From the NCBI GenBank assembly GCA_011009095.1, contig VTPC01008022.1:62001-126000 (forward strand): DNA of 64,000 nt, in the 5' to 3' direction. The DNA is from Ignelater luminosus. Taxonomy: Eukaryota > Arthropoda > Insecta > Coleoptera > Elateridae. A program made the position numbers and the translations under genes. Below are positions 1 to 10,900 of this stretch, piece by piece (within the stretch, counting starts at the first letter, position 1; each line of letters starts with the position of its first letter). The notes under the pieces were generated by a model. The model saw only the letters and a program-made list of their open reading frames with translations, made no database searches and was not told the origin of the DNA.

Positions 1-699
1 GGTCGCAGTGCTAACTGCTCGCGAACACGAGTGGTTTTATACTATAATTTTCTTGAAATTTACTAACTTCTTTTTGCTGTTTCAGAGATAAAATTGTTAA
101 ATGTCGTGCGTAATAATACTAAACGCGTTTAGCACTACAAAAACATCTTTCTTAAAAAAGTTTTATATTAATTATTAGTACCAGGACTTTTATTAAAACC
201 CGAGGAGTAGCCAAAGGCAGAAAACGACTTTATTGATGAAAGCTACTATTCAGTTTTGTCGCAATTTTGGGTATCCTTGATTTAAGATAATTACAATACT
301 GTTTGTTAGGTATAGTTTCAGGACCGGCTTCAAAATTTACCGAGTCCTTCAGAAAAATTAGTTTTTCGCGCCCTTTTATTTCACATGAGATGATATAGCT
401 ATGGCATTCAGGAATGAAAAAAGTTTTTCAGCGGATCTTTACGCACTCAAAGGCCCATTTACAACCACTTCGAAAGCTGCGTACTTTAGACTTAGAGTCC
501 AATTCTGAATTGTGCCGATGCATCAATTTTCGTTATTTTTTATAATTACAACTTCAAGAATGAATATTATTACGAATAGAGTTTCGTTATTACTGGTATA
601 ACCTTTTGATGTTATTTACGTTACATATGTTTAAGTAGAATTGGATGTAACCCAGTATCTTCTTCCTTTGCGTTAGTTGCGTTTTATATTATTAACATA
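1..699. other. AT-rich sequence with no recognised gene
   Basis: No open frame with a recognisable domain and no clear terminal repeats were found here. It could be intergenic or intronic to a gene outside the window. Confidence 0.4.
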
Positions 700-852
700 G
701 CCCGGACGTTTTAGGTCGGAATTCAAAAATTAACTCCCACCAAACGGCGTAGGCAGGTCATACCGCCGCACGGACCAAATCACAGGCACTGCATGCGTTG
801 CAATAGCCACGTGTGCGAGACCGGTGGGAGGCAAAACCTAAAACGTCCGGGC
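700..852. mobile_element. Short inverted-repeat element (MITE-like), 153 bp
   Basis: The ends are a perfect 17-bp inverted repeat (GCCCGGACGTTTTAGGT at 700 and its complement ending at 852). A second inverted match (CTCCCACC) lies just inside. There is no coding capacity. The superfamily cannot be told and no clean target duplication was seen. Confidence 0.7.
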
Positions 853-1754
853 TTAAATTATCAATCTGGTATTGTCTCTTTAACACCAACACACAAGCTA
901 AATTACCTAATAAGGCAACTAACATCCATAATTGTAGTATAACCTACAAAACCTACAAAAGGCATTTAAAACCAACATTTCAAAAAATTTCAATTTTACA
1001 TTTATCTGGAGTTGTAATAACTAAATCTTTTTGTTTTCATTTTAATTGCAAAATTTATTTTCAGGTTCGTAGCTTTTTACAAATAAAAAAACAAAATAAA
1101 ATTCAATTTTACAACTTTTTGGGTTATAACAGAATTACAATCAAAAACAGGCAAATAAAAACAATCAAGTTTTAAATAAGGCAAACTGCACATGTGCCAA
1201 AAACTGAATTTAATTAGAACCTGAAGTGGAGATTTGACTACAGTATGTATCACAAAGATATTCAAGTTAGATTGGGGGAATGGATTGATCACGTGATACT
1301 GGATAGCTTATCTGTTTGTATGCTTCAACTTCGCTACCGATGTCAATGTTTAGTCAAGTCGACAGCGAATTTTTAATGTAAACATCTACCGGTGGTGCTA
1401 TATACTTAACACGAGATTCAGACTTCACAGTTGAAGTGTGCCGTTAGACAGTGACGGCTTGTGGTATTGTGCTGTGGTAGAGCCATGGCTTTTGCGGTTC
1501 AATGTGGGAGGGGGAGGCGATTATAAACATTTTTAAGTACAAAATTGCAAATCTTTTTTTTTGAAATAAACATTTCTGTTAAATTTTCTGATTCGGCCTT
1601 TCGAACTGCATTTCGAAGTGGAGACACCCTGTGTTTTCGAAATATCTAAATCCGGCAGAGGTCTTCCGAGTTCTTTTATTTCAATTTTTCATTCCAAAAA
1701 ATACGTAGAAAAAGATTTTTTAAAAGCTAACGTATTAATTTCATATTGTACTTC
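853..1754. other. Unassigned AT-rich interval
   Basis: No gene recognised. Small open frames here (for example 813-1175) are low-complexity Lys/Asn/Ile translations of AT-rich DNA. The phrase GACACCCTGTG near 1622 resembles the ends of many insect transposons, but no partner was found. Confidence 0.35.
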
Positions 1755-1851
1755 ATATTCACTCTTCACCTCAAGTTTCAAAATAGGTGTAGCGTAAATA
1801 ATAACTGTTTTTCGATTATTATAGCTCTGTCTTCTTTATGGTGTCATTACA

Positions 1852-2143
1852 AGGTCTAATAGATATACACCAATTGAACACTTACATAATACTTTGAATT
1901 TCATACCGGTACGACGAAGAATTATTCAGAATCTTTTAATTTTTATTTATAAAGTTATTAAGAAAAAAGCACCGACATATTTCAATGACTTCTTTATACA
2001 AAATAATGAAATATATCAGTACTGAACTAGAACGGCTACAGATTATCGAATAAAATATGTTAGCAACAAAAATTTTTGAAAAAGGAATTCAGATATTTAA
2101 TAGGTTGCCAGATACAACACGAAATGCACCCATTGTTAAATAA
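1852..2143 (+). mobile_element. LINE fragment: C-terminal end of a reverse-transcriptase ORF
   Basis: Translation from 1852 reads TPIEHLHNTLNFIPVRRRII, then IFIYKVIKKKAPTYFNDFF. After a shift of frame, 2060-2143 reads FEKGIQIFNRLPDTTRN and ends at a TAA. Order and spacing match the region after the reverse-transcriptase domain in many insect LINE proteins (…YKTRT…GIQMFN.LP…R…). The copy has one in-frame stop and at least one frameshift. Only the 3' part survives. Two short direct repeats (about 1755-1798 and 2287-2330) bracket it. Confidence 0.6.
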
Positions 2144-3294
2144 CATCAAAAACTTCGACTGTGATATGCTTTAAGTGCTACGTTTTTAATGTCATTACTG
2201 TAAATGTTTAATGTATTCCAATTGTTATTAATGTGTACAATAGTTTACTGGTTTACTTTGAATTTTGTATTTATTTTTATTATTATATATTCACACTTCA
2301 CGTCAAGTTTCAAGACGGGTGCACCGTGTATCTATGTTAACTGCAGGAGCCGCTTGTAGCTTGGCTCAACCAGCGTATAGCGATTAAAAGGTCTATTCCT
2401 TTGCCTGCTCAATTTGCTTCAAGCAGAGGCAGTCGAGCATTGTCACGTGACTAAAGAGAGCAGGTTCAAGCACTTTACTCTATTTTAAGCAATCGAACGA
2501 CTTTTTTAAAAACGGCAAATTAATCGACTACTTCTAACCTAAAAACGAGCTCCTATTATGTTAAGCTTTTTAGATTTTAAAAGTACCTAAGTTATTATAT
2601 TGTAAAATATAGAAAGACAATGATTAAAAGGTCTAACTGTAGAAGAAATTGTGCTAGATAATGAAATACACCAAGAATTAGATATTCTTCTTTTATTTCC
2701 GTATGCTACTTAGCAGATCCATCTAAAATGTAATAATTATCTTAAACATCTTGTGAACTTGCATCTATTATCACCATTGTAGCAACTTCTTACAGTTACC
2801 AACAGTTACTGTCATAGAATAGCGGTTACTATACGTGCTTATGTTTCTAGCAGTGATGTGCGTTGACACGTCAACAATTTGTCAACAATTGATTTTTCAC
2901 GTCAAAAATGTCAACAATGTCGACAATGTGTCAACTTTGCAAATAAAGTAGGATTCTGCACATTTTTCGTTAAACCTAACCTGTAAACCCAGGTGCTAAA
3001 ATAAGCTAAAATGTCTAATAAGATCATTAATAAGATGTTCAAGACAATTCAAGAATCAAAATGGCTGAAAAGCCCAAGAATAAGAATTTTGATGAATTGG
3101 GTTTTCAGTTATAAAAGACTGTGACAGTAACTGAAAATGGAAAAGAAAAACCAAAATATTATTTAAATAAAATGGCATTAAAAACTAAATCCTTCGTATT
3201 TATTCTTATTTCCATGGAATCAGTAAAATTACAAGTATGTTTACTCATAGCTCCATAGGCCCATACTAAGATTTTTAGTTCGGATATGTGGGGG

Positions 3295-3683
3295 CACAGT
3301 TTATACCTTACAGAATCAGTTAGATCACTCAGAGCGGTTCTTTTGAGCTTTCGTGTTCCTGGTTTTTGGTCTGCGCACGCTAAACTGTAGACCGCGCGCT
3401 TGTAGGGGAGGTTATATATGCAGTTGATATTCAAATTTCACAACTAATGTAACTTACCAACACTCAACAATTTCACTAATTCACTTACAGAATATGCAAG
3501 TTGATTTCATTTAAATAATACAATCTTTTATGAGATTATTTCTTTGAAGGTCAAAGTTAGGTTTTTTATCCCTCTACTTCTGGACAGAAAATAGTGCTCT
3601 GCGCATAGACCGCGAGTTTCTTGAAATGGAAAACAAAATGTAGGGGAAGCGATCCAACTGATTCTATAAGGTATAAACTGTGG
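3295..3683. mobile_element. Small inverted-repeat element nested in the hAT element
   Basis: CACAGTTTATACCTTACAGA near 3295 and the complement of the sequence ending near 3683 form arms of about 45-50 bp. Inside, a second inverted similarity (TGTAGGGG with GACCGCG) appears. It lies wholly inside the hAT element, making a third nesting level. No target duplication was determined. Confidence 0.55.
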
Positions 3684-3702
3684 TGGGGGCAATTCTAGCA
3701 AT

Positions 3703-3930
3703 GTGACAGTTAGTATACATAGGTATCTTAATGCAAAAGATTTTATAATTGAAAAAACAAATGCTAACATGATGAACAACATCCTAGCATTTTTTTTTTC
3801 TAATCAAAATTATTCTATACGTACATTAGACTTGAACGTACTTAAGCACCTCACAATTCCCCGTGCCTCCTATTTGCCCTCACATACTTTAAGTCAAATA
3901 AAAATTATTGTAATAAACTATTTAAGATTT
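3703..3930 (+). pseudogene. Remnant of hAT transposase (N-terminal region)
   Basis: The frame holds AFFFSNQNYSIRTLDLNVLK followed by IPRASYLPSHTLSQI (3787-3900). This resembles the hAT transposase stretch after the BED finger, where a Phe-rich 'first to die' segment is followed by Y..PSR.TLS. The match is short and degenerate. Position inside an element with hAT termini supports it. The rest of the transposase is absent. Confidence 0.45.
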
Positions 3931-5973
3931 AAATAATAAAGGAAAAATCAAGTTTAACAACTTTGCGCATGTGCATTCATAATGTCTAAATTGTTGATAT
4001 TGTTGACATTGTTGACATAGTTGACATCAATAAGGTCATGTCAACAATTCTTAATGTTGACATGTCAACAATGAATTGTTGACGTCGACATTGTTGACAC
4101 GCACATCACTGGTTTCCAGCAATATATTTATGGTCATGTTTCATTACTGCTACAATGCCCTGCTGGGAGATCGAGCAACTTTTCTTTGCTCGACGTGATC
4201 TAGAGTTAATTGCTCGACGCAAACGAACAATTTTCGAGCAGTTGCTCAAATTGCTATAATGTGATTATAGCAAGCAAACGAACAGACCTATAGAAGTAAA
4301 ACAACTCTTAAAAAAGCGGGAAACTAGCTCGTAAACAAACCAGCAGGTTGGAGGGTGGTTCGCGTTTCTATAATAGACAGCGTATGTGTACGCTGTAATA
4401 GATGTCACGACGGTCTAACTCCATGCCAGCGGCCGAGTGAGGTTAAATCGTGCCGTACACGTGGAAGTAAACTAGACCTATACCTGAGTTCCTTTTATTT
4501 GCCACAATTATGAGTTGTAAAAGCATTTGTGTCGTGAAGAGATGTCGGACGAATAGTGAAACATTCGATGTGCGTTTTTTTTAAATTTCCCAACGTAAAC
4601 AAAGGTAAGGAATAAAAGTTTTGTTACCTCCGATCAACTATGATAATGTTATAATAAAATAAATATTTAAGTTGTGTCTTTGAAAAACAAGATAAATAAT
4701 ATTAATGTAATTGTTGATAAAAAACAATAATTGTACATAATACATGTAAATAAGAGATATGTAACAAAATAAATTTTTTTATAAATTACTAAGTAATAAA
4801 TATGAAAATACAATCAATTTATTTATTGATTTATTTAAATGTAACCGTTGAAGATAGATCTTTGAGTACAAGAACAATAATGTATCTAAAATGTATTGTG
4901 ATAAATTTGATTTCTTTGGATATTTGTACATGATTTACATCCTCTTCCTTAATTTAATACAGTGCCATTATAAATTTGGCAAAATAAAATTTAATAACAG
5001 AAAATGCAATGGTAGCCTTTCTAGTAATTCATAAAGTCTATAAATAAATCTACACACGCCACTGACACTAGCGTAGCGACATCTGTTCGAAATATCGGTA
5101 TTACCCACCAATTATTGCTTCAAGGTCATCGGTCGGCGTTTGAAAAGAACAAAGGATTTTTAAAGAGTTGGTCTACTTCTATAATCACTATGAGCTTACT
5201 CAACCACTTCACTAACTCCGTACACCCCCCCTCACCCGCCAGCCACACTTTGACTGGCATGCGCGGTGTTCACTTGTTCAGTATATTTATATTTATAAAA
5301 AAGCAATTTTAAATTTTTTAATCACTGGTAAAGGTCAGGCTTTAAAGGAGAAAATTTTAAGAGCATAAATTATTTTTTTCAAATTGGAAAATAAAATGTC
5401 TTTGTGGTGGTGCCATAGCTCCTTGGCTCCTTATAACGGGCCGCCACTACCGTTAGCGAATTGGTTGTAAAATGGGCCTTAAGGTGATGCACCCAATGAT
5501 CACCCTCAAATTAGTCGCGACGGTCGTGGTTTTTCTTATAGTCAAAGACATTCTAGGAGAATATGTTATAGAGACTACCAGACGGTAATAATTGTTTGAT
5601 GCCGGTTTTAAAATCTAAGGTTATGTAATTCTGAAGTCTAAACTGCACTGTTGCAATATTTAAAAAAAGTGAAAAATGAAAGGCTTTATAACATGTAATA
5701 AAATGCAAAATAAATAATTGTCACTTTACGGTATAAAAGATACCTAAAACATCGGGACACTAATATTTATCAAATGTAGGAACAATATTATAGATTGTGC
5801 ATGCGCACACATTTAAGAGGTTCTTATAGTTTTATTGCTCTTTAGGACACCACATAGGGCAAGAACCCACCGAGAAATTTTTCATAACTTGCTGCTCCAG
5901 TCCGACACTATTTGCTTTCTTCAAGAAGATTTCCGCTATTGCCGCCGAGGGCGCCAATGCCCAGATAGCATGC

Positions 5974-6121
5974 AAGCTTGATTTCGGATTGATATACGCT
6001 TTTTTGGCTTACTTGGTTTGGTAAGTATACAGCAAACTTGTTGCAAGCTTGACATCCGCCGGCACAATTCGCTCACTTGATGCTTTTTACTTGGCAAGTG
6101 TACATATATCAAGCTTGATAC
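5974..6121. repeat. Cluster of AAGCTTGA motifs with a palindrome
   Basis: AAGCTTGA occurs at about 5974, 6045 and 6110, the last within the palindrome TATCAAGCTTGATA. GTATAC-like and ACTTGG phrases recur between them. It may be the remains of a small inverted-repeat element. Confidence 0.3.
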
Positions 6122-6721
6122 AAACTTGACGTTTAGAGGCTCCAGCGCGCTTTATCTTCGGATAAGAGATTTTGCGTATAAGTATCAAGAAGTCTTTGTA
6201 AATAGTTGCCCAAATTCTGAAAGGTGGTACAATTCGATCTTTTAATAACCAAGATCATCAAACATACTAAGCAGGACTTCCATTCCATATTGGTCTAAGT
6301 TGCTGTTTATTATCAGAGGTTTTACGTGCCTAAAGCGGGTCCATAGATTTTTCTACATAGATGTTTAGATGTTCTGTAAGCATCATTTCTTGTACCTAGA
6401 ATTTGAACGGCTGTAGAGTTCAAACCAAGTTTTAAATATTGATTACCATAGTGGCCATGTCTAGGTCTGGATCCGAGGGGGCCGGGATGCCTTGTAGACC
6501 CCATTGGAGCGTTTATCTAAGGATTATTAATTGCAAAACGGCTACTCATTGATGCGTTACGTTTTCTTGTATCTTCCTCATGCGTCAAACTGAAACGGGA
6601 GGAATAATCCTGACTTTTAAGCGGGGGTAAATTTGGTCTCTCTCGCCCCTTCCCATAACCTAACGATTCGAATTTAAAACGGGAGCCGATAAGACCTCTT
6701 TGATTTCTTTCGCATGCAGAA

Positions 6722-6805
6722 ATTTCTAATTTTAGTAATCCACGCATCACAAATAATACAAAACGACTAATATTATTTAATTTAAAATTCTTGCATATTC
6801 TTTAT
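6722..6805. repeat. Dispersed direct repeat, copy 1
   Basis: TTTTAGTAATCCACGCATC and the following 60 bases recur with modest divergence at 9507-9587 in the same orientation. No coding content or ends can be assigned. Confidence 0.55.
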
Positions 6806-7659
6806 TGTAATCTTAAGGGTTCTAAAGTCAGAAATACCCTAAAATACCGATTTACTAGCAAGTAATAAAGAAAGAACACGAAAGCAACTCAACTATGAAA
6901 ATATAGCTAGAATCTACAGATTCCGATAGTGGCCTCAAGTGCTCCAAGTTGCCAGAAGAAAATTATCTTAGCCCGTGGCTAGATTTACGCTGCCGTTAGC
7001 ATTTCCTCAAAAAATGTAATGAAAAGCTGGGTTTTATTTTAATTTCACTTTAAAAAATTATTCGACAAACAACACAAAAGATATTTTTAATTTTTAAATT
7101 TCTAGAAAGCTAGGCAACGCAAATGACACCCAAGATACTAAAGATGCCTATACACTAAGTGCTCCTTGCTGTATATTGAATCTCTGATTTTTAGTAAATA
7201 AACTTTTACTAGGGTTTACTGTTTTATTTATTTTGAATTTTATTTATTTTTATTTTGTTTTCTCTCTGCCCAACAAGAAACAATTTCTATAAAATAAAAC
7301 TCGTTATGTTATAAATTGATATCTTATTACTAGTGAATAGTTTCTATGGAGTATTATTTCACAAACAATGTAATGAATAGTAATTATCTACAAATTCTAT
7401 ATACGTCAATACATAAACATTTTCATATGGAAGCATAAACACCACATGTGACCGGCCTAACAAGGAAATGTCACACAAACGGAATAATTATATTTCAGTC
7501 CCTATTAAACCATCGTCCTAACTACTATAACAATTAATAGCTTCCACCGAGTTCTAAAATTATCCTTACAAAAAACAAAAATAAACAAATAAGTAAATAA
7601 AACACATTTTCAAAAAACCCACACATCAGAAGCGCCACCGGCGGTTTCACGTTCACGCG

Positions 7660-7666
7660 TATAAAT
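7660..7666 (+). promoter_or_regulatory. TATA box of the tamalin-family gene
   Basis: TATAAAT lies within a locally GC-richer block (7630-7700) about 190 bases upstream of the main ATG. Transcription would start near 7690, leaving a leader of roughly 165 bases. The start site is inferred from spacing only. Confidence 0.5.
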
Positions 7667-7745
7667 GGCCGGCGTCGGCTGGTCGACGCCAGGCGTCCCG
7701 TGCTAAATCCCTTTTTAGTTTCTTTCGAGTAGTAATTTCAACAGA

Positions 7746-7849
7746 ATGGTGTTATTAAATGAAACGTGTCACTCGACCATATCAATATGTGATAAAAACA
7801 GCTGTGGTTTTGTGAGTTGATGGAACGGAAGAATTTCTTTTCTAAATAA
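7746..7849 (+). promoter_or_regulatory. Two overlapping upstream ORFs in the tamalin 5' leader
   Basis: The first ATG of the leader opens a 24-codon frame (7746-7820). Its TGA overlaps the ATG of a second, 9-codon frame (7820-7849) as TGATG. That frame ends 6 bases before the main ATG at 7856. This arrangement would be expected to limit or regulate ribosome access to the main frame. Whether the peptides matter is unknown. Confidence 0.5.
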
Positions 7850-7855
7850 TAAAAT

Positions 7856-7921
7856 ATGAGAAAACAGCAACCGACGACTCAATTGCAAATCGATCATAAT
7901 GACGATGACTGTGCGTCCTCG
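7856..7921 (+). CDS. Tamalin coding exon 1 (22 codons)
   Basis: Starts [20 protein letters not shown] and ends at TCG|GTAAGT, a strong donor. It is too short to stand out as an ORF. It is supported by phase agreement with the 14840 acceptor, the TATA box upstream and the absence of stops. Confidence 0.7.
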
Positions 7922-10900
7922 GTAAGTTTGCCTCTAAACGGAACTCCACTATACGTAATGGCTTAATGAGTCATTACTGTTTTTAAAATAACCCAGTGTT
8001 TGTCATTAAAATTGTTTTTGCATAAATTATTGAAAAACCACAAGATAATAACATTAAAATAAGAAATGCAAAATGAAAAAAAAAACGTGTTTTTTGGTGT
8101 GATGCAAAACATTAAAATAAAATTAGAGTATCCTTCGTTATACGGAAAGATCCAACCAAAGAATTAATCAGCGACTGGAAATATACAGATTTATTTAATA
8201 TTTTATTGTGTTTTTACGTTCTTTTAATAACATTAATGAATGATTCCACAATGTTCGATAACAAGGAAAAATTCGATTATGCATTCAATATTCAAATTTA
8301 TGCAATTCAATTAGTCATTCCTTTAATAAATAAACAATAATTAACAAAAATAAAAGTAACCGACTACAAATGAATGCATGCAAAGGTTATATTTTTAGTT
8401 TTCAAATTTACCTTCGTAGATAATAATCCATATTACGTATCAGCGATAGTTATTTCATTGCTATTGCATGATAATATTAATGACCAATGTCATACATTTA
8501 AATATATATTTTTCTTTGATTTCCCATAGAAAATCTGCAAGAGAATTTTATGATAATTCTATTGGAAAAGAATTATAAATTAAAATTCTTTTATTAGTGT
8601 GCTTTGATGATAAATGAGTGTGATGACAGTAAACTAACCTTCAAAACTGTTGCTGTCACTTTGACAACCAAGGTTAGGAATTTTACAAGTTACAATTTTC
8701 TTTAGCAAGAAACATTATGTTAAATAAATAATAAAATGGTTCATTAAAAATTATTCATTTAATAAGTTTTAAAAAAAGCCTTAAACAAAATTTTAATTGT
8801 GATTGGACAAGAAAGAAATTATTGGAATTCAAATGATTTTATCACGCGCGAAAACGGTAGAATTCATAATGGCCGTCGTGTGACATCACTTGATGTGTCT
8901 AGGTTTACCTAAATGAAACAGAAATATTCAATAAACTTAAATTCTAAGTTCATATGGTCAGTTCTACAACTATCATTCATGAATTATTTAAAAATAACAG
9001 AGATTATTCACAAACTATAAAAAAAAATCATATTAAAACTGTTTTAAGGGAAGATTTCATAATTTATGTTCCGATTATCTACATAGTGCTTTTAAATTGT
9101 TTATTTACAATGTTGATGTCACTGGTGACACTATAATTTGTAGCATTTTTGAAATTGGAAGTTGACAATTGAAAATTTCAGTCTTGAAGTTGAGACTTTG
9201 AAAATATTCCCAAAAGGGAAGCCTTACATTTTGTTATTAAAGCAAAACGACGTATTTATAGATAGAATTTGTGAAAAACAATTTGAAAATAACTAAATAG
9301 AAATATGACATACTGACATAACCTTGTTCAGCAATGGCAATTTGTAAATGACAGAAGCACGAGAAAATAAAATAAAGAAGTGGGGGACGTATCAAATGAC
9401 GTCACACCAATCACAAAAGCGTTTACGGTCACTTGGATTTTTTTAAATAGTTTCGTATCTTCATTTAAAATTTTTTGACATAATTATATAATGAATATGT
9501 TTTTAACTTTGATTTTAGTAATCCACACATCTTAAACAATACAAAAACAATTAATATTCTTTAATTTAAAATGTTTGCATATTGGTGTTTTTCTGTCTTA
9601 TTTAAAATTTAAGTTTAATTTAAAATTTACACCTGTAACTTCTACTGAACAAACATCTTCTACTAATAAATACCTTGCTACTGCTTTAAACAAATCTATG
9701 AATCTTACACTACAAAACGTAAGTGGAGAGCAGCTGATTTAAGAAAACCCGCGAATCCTGCATTACAGAATGTAAGAGTAATGAAGAACAAATGTAATGG
9801 CAATAAGGTTGATAAATGGATCAGTCGTCGAAGTAGTAGTAGAGAGCCAAGATTCCCAGGTAACTTCTTGATCGGCCCGACAAACCCGAGAGGACCAAAG
9901 GACCAAGAAGTTTAGAAGGAATGCGGGTACGATATGCCCGACAGGCTGAGAAGCCCGAACAGTCCATCAGGCCCAAGAGGTTTCAATGCCTCGAGAGACC
10001 TGAGAAGCTCGGAGGGTCGAAAAGGCCAAAAGGCCCGATGGCCTGAGAGGCCCAAGAGGTTCGAACGGCTCGAGAGGCCTGAGAAGCCCAAAGGGCCGAA
10101 AAGACTGGACGGCCTCAAAGGCCCGAACCGCCCAACAGGCCTAAGCGGTTTAAATGACTCGAGAGACCCGAGAAGCCCGAAGGGCCAAAAAGTCCAAAAA
10201 GCCCGACGGCCTGAAAGGCCGAACCGTTCAACAGGCCCACGAAGTTTGAACGGCTCGAGAGTCCCAAGAAGTCCGAAGGGCCGAAAAGTCCAAAATGCTC
10301 GACGGTACGACATGCCTGATATCCTGAGAGGCCCAAACGGTTCAACAGGGCCTAGAGGTCCAAACGACTCGAGAGACCTGAGAAGCCCGAAGGGCCGAAA
10401 AGTTCAAATTGCCCGACGGTACGACATGCCCAACAGCCTGAGAGACCCGAACGGTCCAACACGCCCAAGGGGTTCGGACGACTCAAAAAACCGGAGAAGC
10501 CTATTTTAAAGCGACAACCGTAAGTCAGAATGAGTCGGTGTTTCTAAAAACCAAAAGTATTTTCTACAACAGTCCGAGTTCTAACATGGGACTTATTATA
10601 ATGTCGTTGTCTCTGTTCTTGGCTCCATCAGGGGTGTCATCAAGTAAGGCTTAATAGCATACCCACTATCACCTAAACTAACAATAATTATGTATTAAAA
10701 TTATATAAGATAAAGCATCAAGTTTGTTTTTCTTACCCAACAGTAAGTCTCAAACTAGCGTCATGAGAGGATCCGGGCCACCAAGCTGCAATGTTTATAA
10801 TTAAATATGCCTCACCGTCTACAATCTGTACTACATTTAACGAAAGTAATTTTTCTGATTTCGAAATACTTCTGCATTAGCTCCACTTTTAAAGAAAAAT

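Larger units (their letters stand above)
2851..4111. mobile_element. hAT element, non-autonomous, 1261 bp with 8-bp target duplication
   Basis: The termini are CAGTGATGTGCG at 2851 and its complement ending at 4111, the CAGNG form typical of hAT elements. The flanking octamers GTTTCTAG (2843-2850) and GTTTCCAG (4112-4119) agree at 7 of 8 positions, as expected for an hAT target duplication. Both subterminal regions (2855-2940 and 3985-4100) are packed with TTGTTGACA/TGTCAACAA motifs in both orientations, which in hAT elements commonly act as transposase-binding repeats. There is no full transposase. Confidence 0.85.
2389..4290. mobile_element. Inverted-repeat element (Harbinger-like?) split by an hAT insertion
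   Basis: The left end AGGTCTATTCCTTTGCCTGC (from 2389) matches the complement of the right end, which reads AGGTCTGTTCGTTTGCTTGC inward from 4290. Removing the hAT element 2851-4111 leaves about 630 bp. Both inner parts contain repeated GAGCA/TGCTC motifs. The ends resemble PIF/Harbinger termini, but no matching 3-bp target duplication was seen and no transposase remains, so the superfamily is a guess. Confidence 0.5.
4291..7640. other. Intergenic stretch upstream of the tamalin gene; no gene recognised
   Basis: Apart from an AAGCTTGA cluster (5974-6121) and a dispersed repeat (6722-6805), nothing was identified. Short open frames at 5115-5312, 6322-6504 and 6517-6750 show no known domain and no sign of splicing. 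The stretch 6330-6720 is less AT-rich than its surroundings but matches nothing I know. Confidence 0.35.

Noticed and set aside
1755-2330. Pair of ~43-bp direct repeats considered as terminal repeats of an element
   Set aside because: Too short and too divergent. The DNA between them is a LINE tail, not an element with matching ends.
6322-6750. Less AT-rich stretch that might be a structural RNA gene
   Set aside because: No match to rRNA or tRNA landmarks and no internal promoter boxes found by eye.
9934-10509. 191-codon Gly/Pro/Arg/Lys open frame, collagen-like at first sight
   Set aside because: It lies wholly in a tandem repeat. Frames are open on both strands and there is no regular Gly-X-Y period, signal peptide or splice context.
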